This document shows, piece after piece, positions 1 through 8,312 of a stretch of DNA of 33,039 nucleotides. The stretch covers positions 1 to 33,039 of the forward strand of contig NZ_JACDDD010000041.1 in assembly GCF_013817205.1 (NCBI RefSeq). The letters run 5' to 3'. A program made the translations under genes and the position numbers. Each line of letters begins with the position of its first letter. Position 1 is the first letter of the stretch. The stretch is from Polaromonas sp. (GTDB lineage: Bacteria > Pseudomonadota > Gammaproteobacteria > Burkholderiales > Burkholderiaceae_C). The notes under the pieces are model-generated. The model was not told the DNA's origin, made no database searches, and worked only from the letters and a program-made list of their open reading frames with translations.

Positions 1-1
1 C

Positions 2-196
2 ATCGGCGTACTGCGCCGCGCCGCCCCGGGTGCCGTAGCCCACACCAAGGCTTTGCTTTACATGCTGAATCAGCCTCCAGCCCAGGATTTACCTGCGCGA
101 GCAGCTATCAAATTTGTAGCGAATCTGCGCAGCCCCGAGGCCACCGAAGGCTTGGCGGCCTTTGCGCAAAAGCGCAAACCCGGATGGGCAGCATGA
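2..196 (+). CDS. enoyl-CoA hydratase/isomerase family protein, C-terminal part (start outside window)
   Basis: The open frame entering from the left edge ends at TGA 194-196 and reads 64 residues. It begins IGVLRRAAPGAVAHTKALL and ends LAAFAQKRKPGW-AA. The final pattern, 'LAAF-x-x-KRKP-x-W', is the classic C-terminus of the crotonase superfamily, especially methylglutaconyl-CoA and related enoyl-CoA hydratases. The crotonase active-site region lies outside the window, so substrate cannot be judged. Its stop overlaps the ATG of the next gene (ATGA at 193-196), so the two are co-transcribed and probably translationally coupled. In leucine (liu) and acyclic terpene (atu) degradation, a hydratase of this kind acts on the product of the biotin-dependent carboxylase encoded next. 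A short palindromic repeat (104-120) lies in the coding sequence and is translated as Ala-Ile-Lys-Phe-Val-Ala, where relatives usually have an amphipathic helix. Confidence 0.85.
   Translation: MGVLRRAAPGAVAHTKALLYMLNQPPAQDLPARAAIKFVANLRSPEATEGLAAFAQKRKPGWAA
104..120. repeat. short palindromic repeat, copy A (GCTA-N9-TAGC)
   Basis: This is a 17-bp interrupted palindrome with arms GCTA and TAGC and inner CAAATTTG, preceded by GCA to give GCAGCTATCAAA. The same element recurs at 19589, 21981, 23005, 28333 and 32118. This copy lies in the coding sequence of the hydratase and is read in the GCT-ATC-AAA frame, which has no stop codon. Confidence 0.7.
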
Positions 197-2157
197 GTAC
201 CGCGACCCCGGCCACCACCACCATAAGCCGCCTCCTGATCGCCAACCGCGGCGAGATCGCCCGCCGCATCATGCGTACCGCAAACGGCATGGGCATCGCC
301 AGCGTGGCCGTGTATTCCGATGCAGACGCACAGGCCCTGCATGTGCAGGAGGCAAGCAGTGCGGTGGCGCTGGGTGGCACGCTCTCGGCGGACTCTTATT
401 TGCGCATTGACAAACTGCTGGCAGCGGCGAAAGCATCGGACGCGGACGCGGTGCACCCGGGATACGGCTTCCTGAGTGAAAACGCCGACTTTGCGCAGGC
501 TATTGTCGATGCCGGCCTGATCTGGGTCGGGCCGCCGCCAGCGGCGATTCGCGCACTGGGCAACAAGGCCAGCGCCAAGGCACTGGCCCTGCAAAGGGGC
601 GTTCCTTGCCTGCCCGGTTACCAGGGCGCGGACCAGTCTGACACCCGCTTTACCGCCGAAGCTGATCGCATCGGCTACCCGGTGATGGTCAAGGCCACGG
701 CCGGGGGCGGTGGGCGGGGCATGCGCCTGGTGCAGGAGCCGTCTCTGCTGCAGGCGGCGCTGACCAGCGCCCGCTCGGAAGCACTGTCGTCCTTCGGCAG
801 CGACGAGTTATTGCTCGAACGAGCACTGCTGCAGCCGCGCCATGTGGAAGTGCAGGTGTTTGCCGATGCGCACGGCCATTGCATTCATCTGGGTGAGCGC
901 GACTGCTCTGTGCAACGGCGCCACCAGAAACTGGTTGAGGAGTCGCCGAGCCCCGCAGTGAACGCTGACTTGCGTGAACGCATGGGAGCCTGCGCGGTGG
1001 CGCTGGCACAGGCGGCCGGCTACGTGGGCGCCGGCACGGTGGAGTTTCTGCTCGATGAGAGCGGTGATTTTTTTCTTATGGAGATGAATACCCGGCTGCA
1101 AGTGGAGCATCCGGTGACTGAAGCGGTCACAGGCCTCGACCTGGTCGAGTGGCAACTGCGCATTGCCCAGGGCCAGGCGCTGCCACTGTGCCAGGAGGAC
1201 GTGGTTTTTCGCGGGCACGCCATTGAGGTGCGCCTGTGCGCCGAGGACGACAATTTCGCGCCGCATGCCGGACGCGTCCAGCATTTCACCGAGCCGGGGA
1301 CTGCGCGTTTTGACCATGCGCTGCAGGCCGGTGGTGAAGTCACGCCTTTTTACGACTCGATGTTGGGCAAACTCATTGTTCATGGTGTCAGCCGACACGA
1401 AGCCATTGAGAAGATGATCTCGGCGCTGGCCAACACGCAGGTGCTGGGGCTGCCCACCAACCGTGCATTTCTGGCGGCATGCCTGGCGCACCCGGTGTTT
1501 CGCGCCGGTGAGGCGTTGATTCCCTTTCTGGCACAACATGGCGACAGCATCCGGCAAACCCTGAAGGATCAGCAGGCGCAAGCCTTGCTGCCCGCTGCAA
1601 TCGGGATGAACTTCCATGGTGCGGCTGCCGGCGCTGCGCAGGCCTTGCCCTGTCCTTTCGGCAAGGCCTTGCGCGTGGTGCATGACGAGCTGGTACTGAC
1701 CATCAGCGTGACGGAAACCGGAGCGGGTGGGCTGGACGTGGTGTCGGGCGCGCAGCAGCACGCCGCCACCTGCGCGCGTGGCAGCAACGGCCGGATGCGT
1801 GTCACGGTGGACGGCCTGAGCCAGACGGTGCAGGCATGCCGAGTGGCCGATGGGCGCTGGCATGTGCAGGTCGGCGCCACCGACGTCTGGCTGAGAGATG
1901 CGAGTTTTGAGCCTGCGACCGAGATCGCCTCAGGTAGCCAGGCTGCGGAGTTGAAGGCGCCTTTCAATGGCAAAGTGATCGCCGTCAAGGTGGCTGCTGG
2001 CGAATCGGTCAAGCGCGGCGACACGCTGCTGGTCATCGAGTCGATGAAGCTGGAACATGCGGTCTGTGCGGCGCACGATGCCATCGTGGACATGGTTGCG
2101 GTGCAGCCCGGCCAGCAGACGGCGCCGGGCCAGGTTTTGCTGAGATTCAAAGCATGA
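193..2157 (+). CDS. biotin-dependent acyl-CoA carboxylase, biotin carboxylase/carrier (alpha) subunit, methylcrotonyl-/geranyl-CoA carboxylase type
   Basis: This subunit carries out ATP-dependent carboxylation of its own biotin, which a separate carboxyltransferase beta subunit then uses on an enoyl-CoA. The biotin carboxylase N-domain starts RLLIANRGEIARRI. The ATP-grasp glycine loop KATAGGGGRGMR begins near residue 167. The catalytic region EMNTRLQVEHPVTEAVTG follows, then the C-terminal biotinyl domain with VIESMKLEH, biotin on Lys near residue 619. Length of about 654 residues is normal for MCC or GCC alpha. ATG 193 is chosen because it overlaps the upstream TGA as ATGA; an in-frame ATG at 184 would add three residues. 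The dehydrogenase follows with another ATGA overlap. The motif PGYQG, rather than the PGYHG I associate with MCC, leans toward geranyl-CoA carboxylase (AtuF), but the alpha subunit alone does not settle the substrate. The beta subunit must lie upstream of the window. Confidence 0.9.
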   Translation: MSTATPATTTISRLLIANRGEIARRIMRTANGMGIASVAVYSDADAQALHVQEASSAVALGGTLSADSYLRIDKLLAAAKASDADAVHPGYGFLSENADFAQAIVDAGLIWVGPPPAAIRALGNKASAKALALQRGVPCLPGYQGADQSDTRFTAEADRIGYPVMVKATAGGGGRGMRLVQEPSLLQAALTSARSEALSSFGSDELLLERALLQPRHVEVQVFADAHGHCIHLGERDCSVQRRHQKLVEESPSPAVNADLRERMGACAVALAQAAGYVGAGTVEFLLDESGDFFLMEMNTRLQVEHPVTEAVTGLDLVEWQLRIAQGQALPLCQEDVVFRGHAIEVRLCAEDDNFAPHAGRVQHFTEPGTARFDHALQAGGEVTPFYDSMLGKLIVHGVSRHEAIEKMISALANTQVLGLPTNRAFLAACLAHPVFRAGEALIPFLAQHGDSIRQTLKDQQAQALLPAAIGMNFHGAAAGAAQALPCPFGKALRVVHDELVLTISVTETGAGGLDVVSGAQQHAATCARGSNGRMRVTVDGLSQTVQACRVADGRWHVQVGATDVWLRDASFEPATEIASGSQAAELKAPFNGKVIAVKVAAGESVKRGDTLLVIESMKLEHAVCAAHDAIVDMVAVQPGQQTAPGQVLLRFKA

Positions 2158-3305
2158 ATTCTTTGATGGAACAGGACACAGGAGCTGACATCACGGCGTC
2201 GGTCAAACGGTTTGCCCAACGCGAGATCGCGCCTCATGTCGGGCAGTGGGACGACGCCGGTGAGTTTCCGCGCGCCCTGTATCGCCAGGCGGCTGAACTG
2301 GGGCTGCTGGCTCTGGGTTACCCGGAAGCGCTGGGCGGCACCCCGGCATCCTGGCGGCTGCGCAACGCGATGACCTTGGCGCTGTGCCGTTATGGTGGCA
2401 GCGGCGGGGTGCTGGCCAGCCTGTTCTCGCACAACATCGGCCTGCCGCCGGTGCTGGCGCATGGATCAGCGACGCTGCAACAGGCGGTGATTCCGCAAGT
2501 GCTGCGTGGGGAGAAGATTGCGGCGCTGGCGATCACCGAGCCCGGTGGCGGCTCTGACGTGGCGGCCTTGCGCACCACCGCACGGCGTGATGGTGCGGAC
2601 TATGTGATCGACGGCGAGAAGGTTTTCATCACCTCGGGCATGCGTGCCGACTTCATCACGGTGGCGGTGCGCACTGGCGACAGCAAAGGTTCGGGTGGCA
2701 TCTCCATGCTGCTGGTGCCTGGCGACAGTCCGGGGCTGACACGCAGCCGGCTCGAGAAAATGGGCTGGTGGTGCTCCGACACGGCGCACCTGCGGTTTGA
2801 CGGCGTGCGGGTCCCGGCCAGCCACCTGCTCGGCGAAGAGGGCAGCGGCTTCAAGATCATCATGGGCAACTTCAACGGTGAACGCGTGGCCATGTCTGCA
2901 GCGGCGCTGGGCTTTGCGCAAGCCTGTTACGACGAAGCCCTGGACTGGGCACGCCAGCGCAAGACCTTTGGCAGCCTGCTGACAGACAAGCAGGTGATCC
3001 GGCACAAGCTGGTGGACATGCAGATGCGCATCGCTTCCACCCAGGCCTGGGTGGATGTGCTGGCGGACCGCGCCGATGCCGGTGACCAGGGCGCTGACTG
3101 GGTGGCGCAGGTCTGCATGCTGAAGAACCATGCGACGCAAACCATGCAGTTTTGCGCCGACCAGGCGGTGCAGATCCTGGGCGGCATGGGCTTCATGCGG
3201 GGCACCAAAAGCGAACGCATTTACCGCGAGGTGAAGGTCATGATGATTGGCGGCGGCGCCGAAGAGATCATGAAAGACCTGGCTGCACGACAATTGGGCC
3301 TATGA
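2154..3305 (+). CDS. acyl-CoA dehydrogenase family protein
   Basis: An FAD enzyme of 383 residues that introduces an alpha-beta double bond into acyl-CoA and passes electrons to ETF. The FAD-binding signature AITEPGGGSD lies near 126-135, and the C-terminal segment has QILGGMGFMRGTKSERIYREV. The loop that carries the catalytic Glu in medium-chain enzymes (IYEGT) reads IGGGA here. The likely base is instead Glu243 in NFNGERVAMS, the position used by isovaleryl- and long-chain acyl-CoA dehydrogenases. That fits a branched substrate, as in LiuA (isovaleryl-CoA) or AtuD (citronellyl-CoA). The start ATG at 2154 overlaps the carboxylase stop by four bases, and the stop overlaps the thioesterase start in the same way, giving one coupled operon. 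The exact substrate is inference. Confidence 0.9.
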   Translation: MNSLMEQDTGADITASVKRFAQREIAPHVGQWDDAGEFPRALYRQAAELGLLALGYPEALGGTPASWRLRNAMTLALCRYGGSGGVLASLFSHNIGLPPVLAHGSATLQQAVIPQVLRGEKIAALAITEPGGGSDVAALRTTARRDGADYVIDGEKVFITSGMRADFITVAVRTGDSKGSGGISMLLVPGDSPGLTRSRLEKMGWWCSDTAHLRFDGVRVPASHLLGEEGSGFKIIMGNFNGERVAMSAAALGFAQACYDEALDWARQRKTFGSLLTDKQVIRHKLVDMQMRIASTQAWVDVLADRADAGDQGADWVAQVCMLKNHATQTMQFCADQAVQILGGMGFMRGTKSERIYREVKVMMIGGGAEEIMKDLAARQLGL

Positions 3306-3796
3306 CAGCTGACTCTTCACCCCGTATCGCATCGCCTGCCGACTTCGAACCTGAATTCATCACCGGGCTGAAAACGCTTTTTGAGGAAAAAATTTCCTTC
3401 AACCGCGTGCTCGGACTGAAGATCACTTCACTCAAGCCAGAGCAGGTCACCGCGCGCATCATCATGGGCGAGCATCTGATCGGCCACTATGCGCACAACC
3501 GCATCCACGGCGGTGTCATCAGTGCCGGGCTGGATGCGATGGGTGGCCTGGCCGTGATGGCGGCCATCGGCGCGCGCCACATGAATGAATCGCCCCTGCA
3601 GCGTCTGCAACGCTTTGCCAAGCTCGGCACCATCGACTTGCGTGTGGACTATTTGCGCCCGGGCATCGGCGAGTACTTCGAACTACGCGCCGAGGTGATG
3701 CGCCTGGGCTCACGGGTGGCGAGCACACGCATGGAGTTTCTCGGCGCCGACGGCAAGCTGCTGTCGACCGGCGCCGGGGCTTACATTGTCTCCTGA
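3302..3796 (+). CDS. PaaI/YigI-like hotdog-fold thioesterase
   Basis: This 164-residue protein has a single hotdog domain. The motif HNRIHGGVISAGLDAMGGLA (near 63-82) is the usual active-site stretch of the PaaI-type thioesterase superfamily, with substrate entry over the HGG loop. Such enzymes hydrolyse acyl-CoA and are often placed in CoA-dependent catabolic operons to free CoA from stalled intermediates. The start is ATG 3302, overlapping the dehydrogenase TGA (ATGA). A longer in-frame reading back to 3152 would run inside the dehydrogenase gene and is rejected. It is the last gene of the operon. Its final 16 bases overlap the 3' end of the convergent histidine kinase gene. Confidence 0.85.
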   Translation: MTADSSPRIASPADFEPEFITGLKTLFEEKISFNRVLGLKITSLKPEQVTARIIMGEHLIGHYAHNRIHGGVISAGLDAMGGLAVMAAIGARHMNESPLQRLQRFAKLGTIDLRVDYLRPGIGEYFELRAEVMRLGSRVASTRMEFLGADGKLLSTGAGAYIVS

Positions 3797-5217
3797 GAAG
3801 AGGCGTGCGGTGGCTGTCGCGCCAGCGGAAGAGAAACGTGAAATCCTGCTCCCCGGTGTTTCAGGCCGGAGGAAACAGCCACGCTCCCTCCCATCCGGAT
3901 GGCAGCCTGTTTGACAATGGCTAACCCCAGGCCTGAGCCCGGTGTTTCGGTATCCGCAGCTCGGTAAAAGCGTTCGAACACAAGTTGACGGTCTGCGGCG
4001 GGAATGCCGGGCCCGTCGTCTTCGACGGACAACATGAGGCTGCTGACATCACCATTGTCGCTGCCCCTTAGCGTCACAGCCACTTGCGCGCCATTTTGCA
4101 CATAACGCAACGCATTGTTGAGAAGGTTCTCCACAATTGACTGGAAGGCTGGGACATCGAGAAGCGCTGTCAGTCTGTCGGGAGCGTCAAGCGCCAGGTC
4201 GATGCCGCGCGCCATGGCTTGCGGCGCGGCCTGCGCAATGATCTGCCGCACGAGTTGGGAGACATCGACCTGTTTGGGCGCCGCGCGCTGCGCATCATCC
4301 AACGATGCGAGCTCAAGCAACTGCTGGGTGAGGTGGGAAGCGCGTGCGATCGCCTGTTCGAGGTGAACTTGCACGCGTTCACGGTCCTCGCTGTTGGTCG
4401 CTCTGGACAAGGCATGCGCCTGGGCAGCAATTACCGCCATCGGCGTTCTGATTTCATGCGCGGCATCGTGAACAAATGCGCGTTCGCGCTCCACCTTCTG
4501 GCGCAGCTGGATCAGCATGGCGTCAAGCGCGTGCACCAAAGGTTTGAGTTCGCGGTGCCGGGCCTCGAAGTTCACGGGATCGAGGTCGCTGGCACTGCGC
4601 AGGGAAATACGGGCAGTCAATTCCTTCAGAGGCCGCAAGCCGTGGCGTACCGAAAGTGAAACCGGCAGCACCACAAACGGCAACGCCAACAATAGGTAAG
4701 GCAGGATAAAACGGCCGTTATAGGCCAGGATGTCTGCATCGCTGCGCTTGGGCTCTGCGATGCGCAATTTCCATTGCGGTGTCTCCCCCTGGTACACACG
4801 GTAGGTCTCGCCATGCAACACCTGCTCCGCCAGTTGTGTTTGCCTGTGGTCCAGTGTCTGAAGCGCAAGTGCTGCAGATGCGTAGATTCGTTGACCATCG
4901 CGATCCAGCAGCTCGAACAGGATATGACCGGGCAACACGCCCGTTTCCCGGCGACGGATATTGACCCATACTGCTGTTGCAGCAACGACGGAGGCTGCCT
5001 GCGCGCGGTCATTCACATCGGTCAGCGCGAGAGTCAGCGCATGGCCAAATTTCTGAAAACCCGAGTTGTTGGCTATGGTTTGTTTGGCCTCGACATAGAT
5101 GTACCCCAGCAACACGGCCCACACCAGAACAAACGCCAGCAACACCGTCAGGACGCTGCGCCGAGCCAGCGTGGGTTCAACCAGGAAGGTCTGAGCCTTT
5201 TGTAGCCACGGGTTCAT
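3781..5217 (-). CDS. sensor histidine kinase, OmpR-partner type (QseC/TctE-like)
   Basis: An inner-membrane two-component sensor of 478 residues. The first membrane segment is about residues 22-42. A periplasmic sensor region of roughly 130 residues follows, then a second membrane segment about 170-190 and a HAMP-like linker. The dimerisation/phosphoacceptor box FVHDAAHEIRTPMAVI has His254. The ATPase domain has the N box SIVENLLNNALRYV (Asn364-Asn368), the G1 box VEDDGPGIP (about 398-406) and the G2 box GSGLGLAIVKQ (about 427-437). The set of motifs is complete, so it should be active. The ATG overlaps the stop of the response regulator by four bases, so the pair is translationally coupled. 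The periplasmic segment shows no sensor motif I recognise, so the signal is unknown. Confidence 0.92.
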   Translation of the reverse strand: MNPWLQKAQTFLVEPTLARRSVLTVLLAFVLVWAVLLGYIYVEAKQTIANNSGFQKFGHALTLALTDVNDRAQAASVVAATAVWVNIRRRETGVLPGHILFELLDRDGQRIYASAALALQTLDHRQTQLAEQVLHGETYRVYQGETPQWKLRIAEPKRSDADILAYNGRFILPYLLLALPFVVLPVSLSVRHGLRPLKELTARISLRSASDLDPVNFEARHRELKPLVHALDAMLIQLRQKVERERAFVHDAAHEIRTPMAVIAAQAHALSRATNSEDRERVQVHLEQAIARASHLTQQLLELASLDDAQRAAPKQVDVSQLVRQIIAQAAPQAMARGIDLALDAPDRLTALLDVPAFQSIVENLLNNALRYVQNGAQVAVTLRGSDNGDVSSLMLSVEDDGPGIPAADRQLVFERFYRAADTETPGSGLGLAIVKQAAIRMGGSVAVSSGLKHRGAGFHVSLPLARQPPHASSQETM

Positions 5218-5870
5218 GACGCAGGCATGTAACCCACGCCGCGTACCGTACGAATGCGTTCAGCGCCAATCTTGCGACGCAGGTTAGAGACATGCACCTC
5301 GATGGCACTGAAGTTCAGCGGCTCACCCAGTGGATCGAGTTTCTGTGCCAGCACGCCTTTGGCGACGACTGCACCGGGTTCGCGCGCGAGTTCGAGCAGT
5401 AGCTGGAATTCCCGTCCGGACAATTCGAGAGGCGCGCCGCAACGCTGAGCTTGGTGACGGCGGGGTTCGATGACGAGGTCCCCCAGTGTCCACGTTTCGC
5501 TGGCTTGGCGAGCCGTGCGCCGCAATACGGCCCGGATGCGGGAGATCAACTCGGCAATGGCAAAGGGTTTCACCACAAAGTCGTCCGCGCCACCGTCAAG
5601 CCCTGCCAGGCGATCTTCCACTGCAGAGCGCGCAGTGATGACGATGATGGGCACCTGGATGCCTTCCCGTCGCCAGCGTGTCAACAGGTCAAGGCCGCTG
5701 CCATCGGGCAGCGTCAAGTCGAGCAGGATGCAATCCACCAGGCTGGCATCGCCGCCCCGGGGTGCATCAGCAGCCCGGCGCCGCCATTCGCTGGTCAACC
5801 CCTCCACCTTGAGTGCAGATTGGAGGGCCCGCCCCAAATCCAGGTCGTCTTCAATAAGCAAGATGTGCAT
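5214..5870 (-). CDS. OmpR-family response regulator
   Basis: A receiver plus winged-helix regulator of 218 residues, the expected partner of the adjacent kinase. The acidic pair is in IEDDLDLG (Asp8, Asp9), the phosphoacceptor is Asp51 in ILLDLTLPDGSG, the conserved Thr is in VITARS, and the Lys is in FVVKPF. The C-terminal DNA-binding domain has LSGREFQLLLELA, IEVHVSNLRRKIG and RTVRGVGYMP, typical of QseB/TctD/PmrA relatives. It is divergent from the secreted peptidase gene at 6031 with 160 bases between, so it may control that gene. A single CTTAAG half-site occurs near 5951, but I do not see a convincing tandem box. Confidence 0.92.
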   Translation of the reverse strand: MHILLIEDDLDLGRALQSALKVEGLTSEWRRRAADAPRGGDASLVDCILLDLTLPDGSGLDLLTRWRREGIQVPIIVITARSAVEDRLAGLDGGADDFVVKPFAIAELISRIRAVLRRTARQASETWTLGDLVIEPRRHQAQRCGAPLELSGREFQLLLELAREPGAVVAKGVLAQKLDPLGEPLNFSAIEVHVSNLRRKIGAERIRTVRGVGYMPAS

Positions 5871-6030
5871 GGCAGGATTGTGACCGCTGAACCCCGAAAA
5901 GGAGGGAAGTCAGCCAGGGGCCACCCCCGGACACGTCATCTTTGGCATTGCTTAAGGTTTGACATTCATACTGCACGGGCTGCTTCAGCCGCAGGGCTGG
6001 CATCGCCCAGAAACAGCCAGGAATATAAAA

Positions 6031-8190
6031 ATGAAACACAGTCGGAATAAGTTCAGCAAGGCCGCTCTGCGTGGCTACGCCTGTTTGGCAGGTTTGCTGT
6101 GGTGGGGATGTGTACTCGCGCAGGATGCGCCGGATCCCTACATCGGGATGGAGAACCTGCAGGACCCGAACGCAACCAGATGGGTAGATGAGCAAAGTAT
6201 GCGAACGCTTGAGTCGGTCAGGAAGATGCCTGGCTTTGATGAACGCTACAAAGCCAATTTACGCGTCTTGTCGCAACGCGAGTTCAATATTCAGATGCCC
6301 GGTAGCGTCGATGGTGTTGTCTACAACCATTTTCGCACGGCCAGTCAACCCAAAGGTGTGTGGCGGCAGGCGACGATGGATGAGTACCGCAAGTCGCGCC
6401 CGGAGTGGCAGACTTTACTCAATCTGGACAGCTATAACCGCAACGAGCCGGTGGAGTGGACCTGGGCTGGCGCGCAGGTTCAGCCAGCAGTGCTGCAGGA
6501 CCCGGAAAGAAAGTCTGTGCGCGCCCTGGTACGTCTTACCCGCGGCGGAAGCGACGCTGCAGTTGTTCGGGAGTTTGACCTCAACTCTCGCAGTTTCGTT
6601 GCTTCAGGCGCAGGCGGATTCGAAGTACCCGAAGCCAAAGGTTGGACGTACTGGTGGTCGGCGAATGAGCTATTGGTTTCCACCAATTTTGGTCCCGGGA
6701 CCATGACCGACAGTGGTTACCCGCGCGAACTGCGATTGTGGAAGCGCGGCACCCCCCTGAGCAGTGCTGTGCCATTGTTCAGCGCGGAAGCTACGGATAT
6801 AAGTGTGGATTGGTGGGCCGACATTGCACCAGATGGCACCAAACGCCTTCTGGTGAAACGTCGCATCAGTTTTTTCAGATATACCTACTTCGCCTGGGAT
6901 GGCAAGGAATTGAAGGCATTGGAGCTGCCTGCCGAGGCGACAGCACGGGCTCACAGCGGTCACCTGGTCATCGAGCCACACACCGCATGGATGCACAAGG
7001 ATCGACAATATTCAGCCGGCAGCCTTTTGCTGGTGAATTACGAAGAATTCATTCGGGGCACTGGAGTGCCCCGTGTGTTGTTCGAGGCGGGCGAACGCAA
7101 GACCCAGCAAGGGTACGTTGTTACCGAAAATCACATCGCAGTCAACGAGCTGCGCGACCTGCAGAGCCGTGTCGTCATTCATGATTTGTTGGGTGATCGG
7201 CCACCGCGTGAGGTGCAGGGTTTGTCGGACTTCGGGCTGGCCCGGCTGTGGCAACTGGACGCCAAAGGCGACGCAATATGGCTGTTATTTCAGGGCTTTC
7301 TTGAGCCTCAAAGCCTGTATGTGCTGAACACTGCAAACCTTGCCTTGGACAAGATCCACGTACAGGGTCCTGTGGCAGATGCCAGCCCTTACCGCGTCGA
7401 GCGTGGCAACGCCAAGTCGCTCGATGGTACGCTGGTCCCGTATACGCTCATCCAACGAAAGGATGCAGCGCGTGATGGGCGACAGCCCACCCTTCTTTTC
7501 GGTTATGGGGGATTTGGCATTTCCGTTTTGCCCGAGTATCAACGCTTTCCGTTGCTCAACTGGCTGGAATATGGGGGGACCTATGTGATTGCCCATATTC
7601 GCGGCGGCGGCGAGCTGGGACCTGGTTGGACCCAGGCAGCAAAAGGCGCCAAGCGCCAAACGGGATTCGACGACTTTGCGGCAGTCGCTCAAGCACTGGT
7701 CGACGCGAAGGTGACCCAACCATCCAGGCTGGGCATTTATGGGGCGAGCAACGGCGGCTTGCTCGTCAGTGCTGTGATGGTTCAGCGTCCGGAACTGTTC
7801 GGCGCGGTTGTCAGCCGCGTTCCGTTGACCGACATGCGCCGCTACACACGGCTACTGGCCGGACCTTCCTGGGTAGAAGAGTACGGTGATCCCGATAAAC
7901 CAGAGGACTGGGCAGTATTGGCCCGGTATAGCCCATACGAAAATCTGAGGCCGGGATTGCTGCTTCCTCCCACCCTGTTCATTACCAATCGCAATGACGA
8001 CAGGGTGCATCCTGCACACGGCCGCAAGATGGCTGCCAAACAGCAAGCCATGGGTTATCCGGCATGGCTTTATGAGCCGCGGGAAGGAGGCCATTCAGGC
8101 GTCGCAACTCCTCAGTTGCAGGCGGAGCGCGAAGCGCTGCTCTATACCTTTTTGATGCACAACCTGAAAAGCAATAGCACTCCAAAGTAA
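6031..8190 (+). CDS. S9A prolyl-oligopeptidase family protein, exported
   Basis: A serine peptidase of 719 residues. Residues 1 to about 31 form a signal peptide: basic MKHSRNK, a hydrophobic core, and a cleavage site at VLA-QDA. An N-terminal beta-propeller region is followed by the alpha/beta-hydrolase domain. The catalytic triad is visible: Ser573 in GIYGASNGG, Asp656 in NRNDDRVHP and His688 in EGGHSG. IRGGGELG near 530 is the family oxyanion-side signature. The start is ATG 6031; the frame is open back to a TTG at 5959, but that would bury the signal peptide. Export to the periplasm or beyond is inferred. By eye the gene uses more AT-rich codons than its neighbours, which may mean later acquisition. 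A transcription terminator follows at 8266-8293. Confidence 0.88.
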   Translation: MKHSRNKFSKAALRGYACLAGLLWWGCVLAQDAPDPYIGMENLQDPNATRWVDEQSMRTLESVRKMPGFDERYKANLRVLSQREFNIQMPGSVDGVVYNHFRTASQPKGVWRQATMDEYRKSRPEWQTLLNLDSYNRNEPVEWTWAGAQVQPAVLQDPERKSVRALVRLTRGGSDAAVVREFDLNSRSFVASGAGGFEVPEAKGWTYWWSANELLVSTNFGPGTMTDSGYPRELRLWKRGTPLSSAVPLFSAEATDISVDWWADIAPDGTKRLLVKRRISFFRYTYFAWDGKELKALELPAEATARAHSGHLVIEPHTAWMHKDRQYSAGSLLLVNYEEFIRGTGVPRVLFEAGERKTQQGYVVTENHIAVNELRDLQSRVVIHDLLGDRPPREVQGLSDFGLARLWQLDAKGDAIWLLFQGFLEPQSLYVLNTANLALDKIHVQGPVADASPYRVERGNAKSLDGTLVPYTLIQRKDAARDGRQPTLLFGYGGFGISVLPEYQRFPLLNWLEYGGTYVIAHIRGGGELGPGWTQAAKGAKRQTGFDDFAAVAQALVDAKVTQPSRLGIYGASNGGLLVSAVMVQRPELFGAVVSRVPLTDMRRYTRLLAGPSWVEEYGDPDKPEDWAVLARYSPYENLRPGLLLPPTLFITNRNDDRVHPAHGRKMAAKQQAMGYPAWLYEPREGGHSGVATPQLQAEREALLYTFLMHNLKSNSTPK

Positions 8191-8265
8191 AAGAGTAAGC
8201 AAAATGCGCGTATTTCAAGCGCGCAGGTTTTCTCACATCACCATGACTTCCGCTGACAGGCGCAT

Positions 8266-8293
8266 AAAAAAAGCCACCCGTGGGTGGCTTTTT
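8266..8293. terminator. bidirectional intrinsic terminator
   Basis: The stem GCCACC/GGTGGC (8273-8288) is flanked by a run of seven A on the left and five T on the right. It can therefore end transcription from the peptidase gene (+) and from the convergent liv binding-protein gene (-), which stops at 8313. Confidence 0.9.
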
Positions 8294-8312
8294 CCAAAGG
8301 GTGGCCGTCTGG

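Noticed and set aside
808..2462. Long minus-strand open frames over the carboxylase gene
   Set aside because: High-GC antisense shadows; no ribosome sites, no recognisable motifs, and the plus strand carries a complete carboxylase.
5959..6030. TTG 5959 as start of the S9A peptidase, or TTGACA there as a -35
   Set aside because: The upstream start would place 24 residues before a good signal peptide; no acceptable -10 follows at 16-18 bases.
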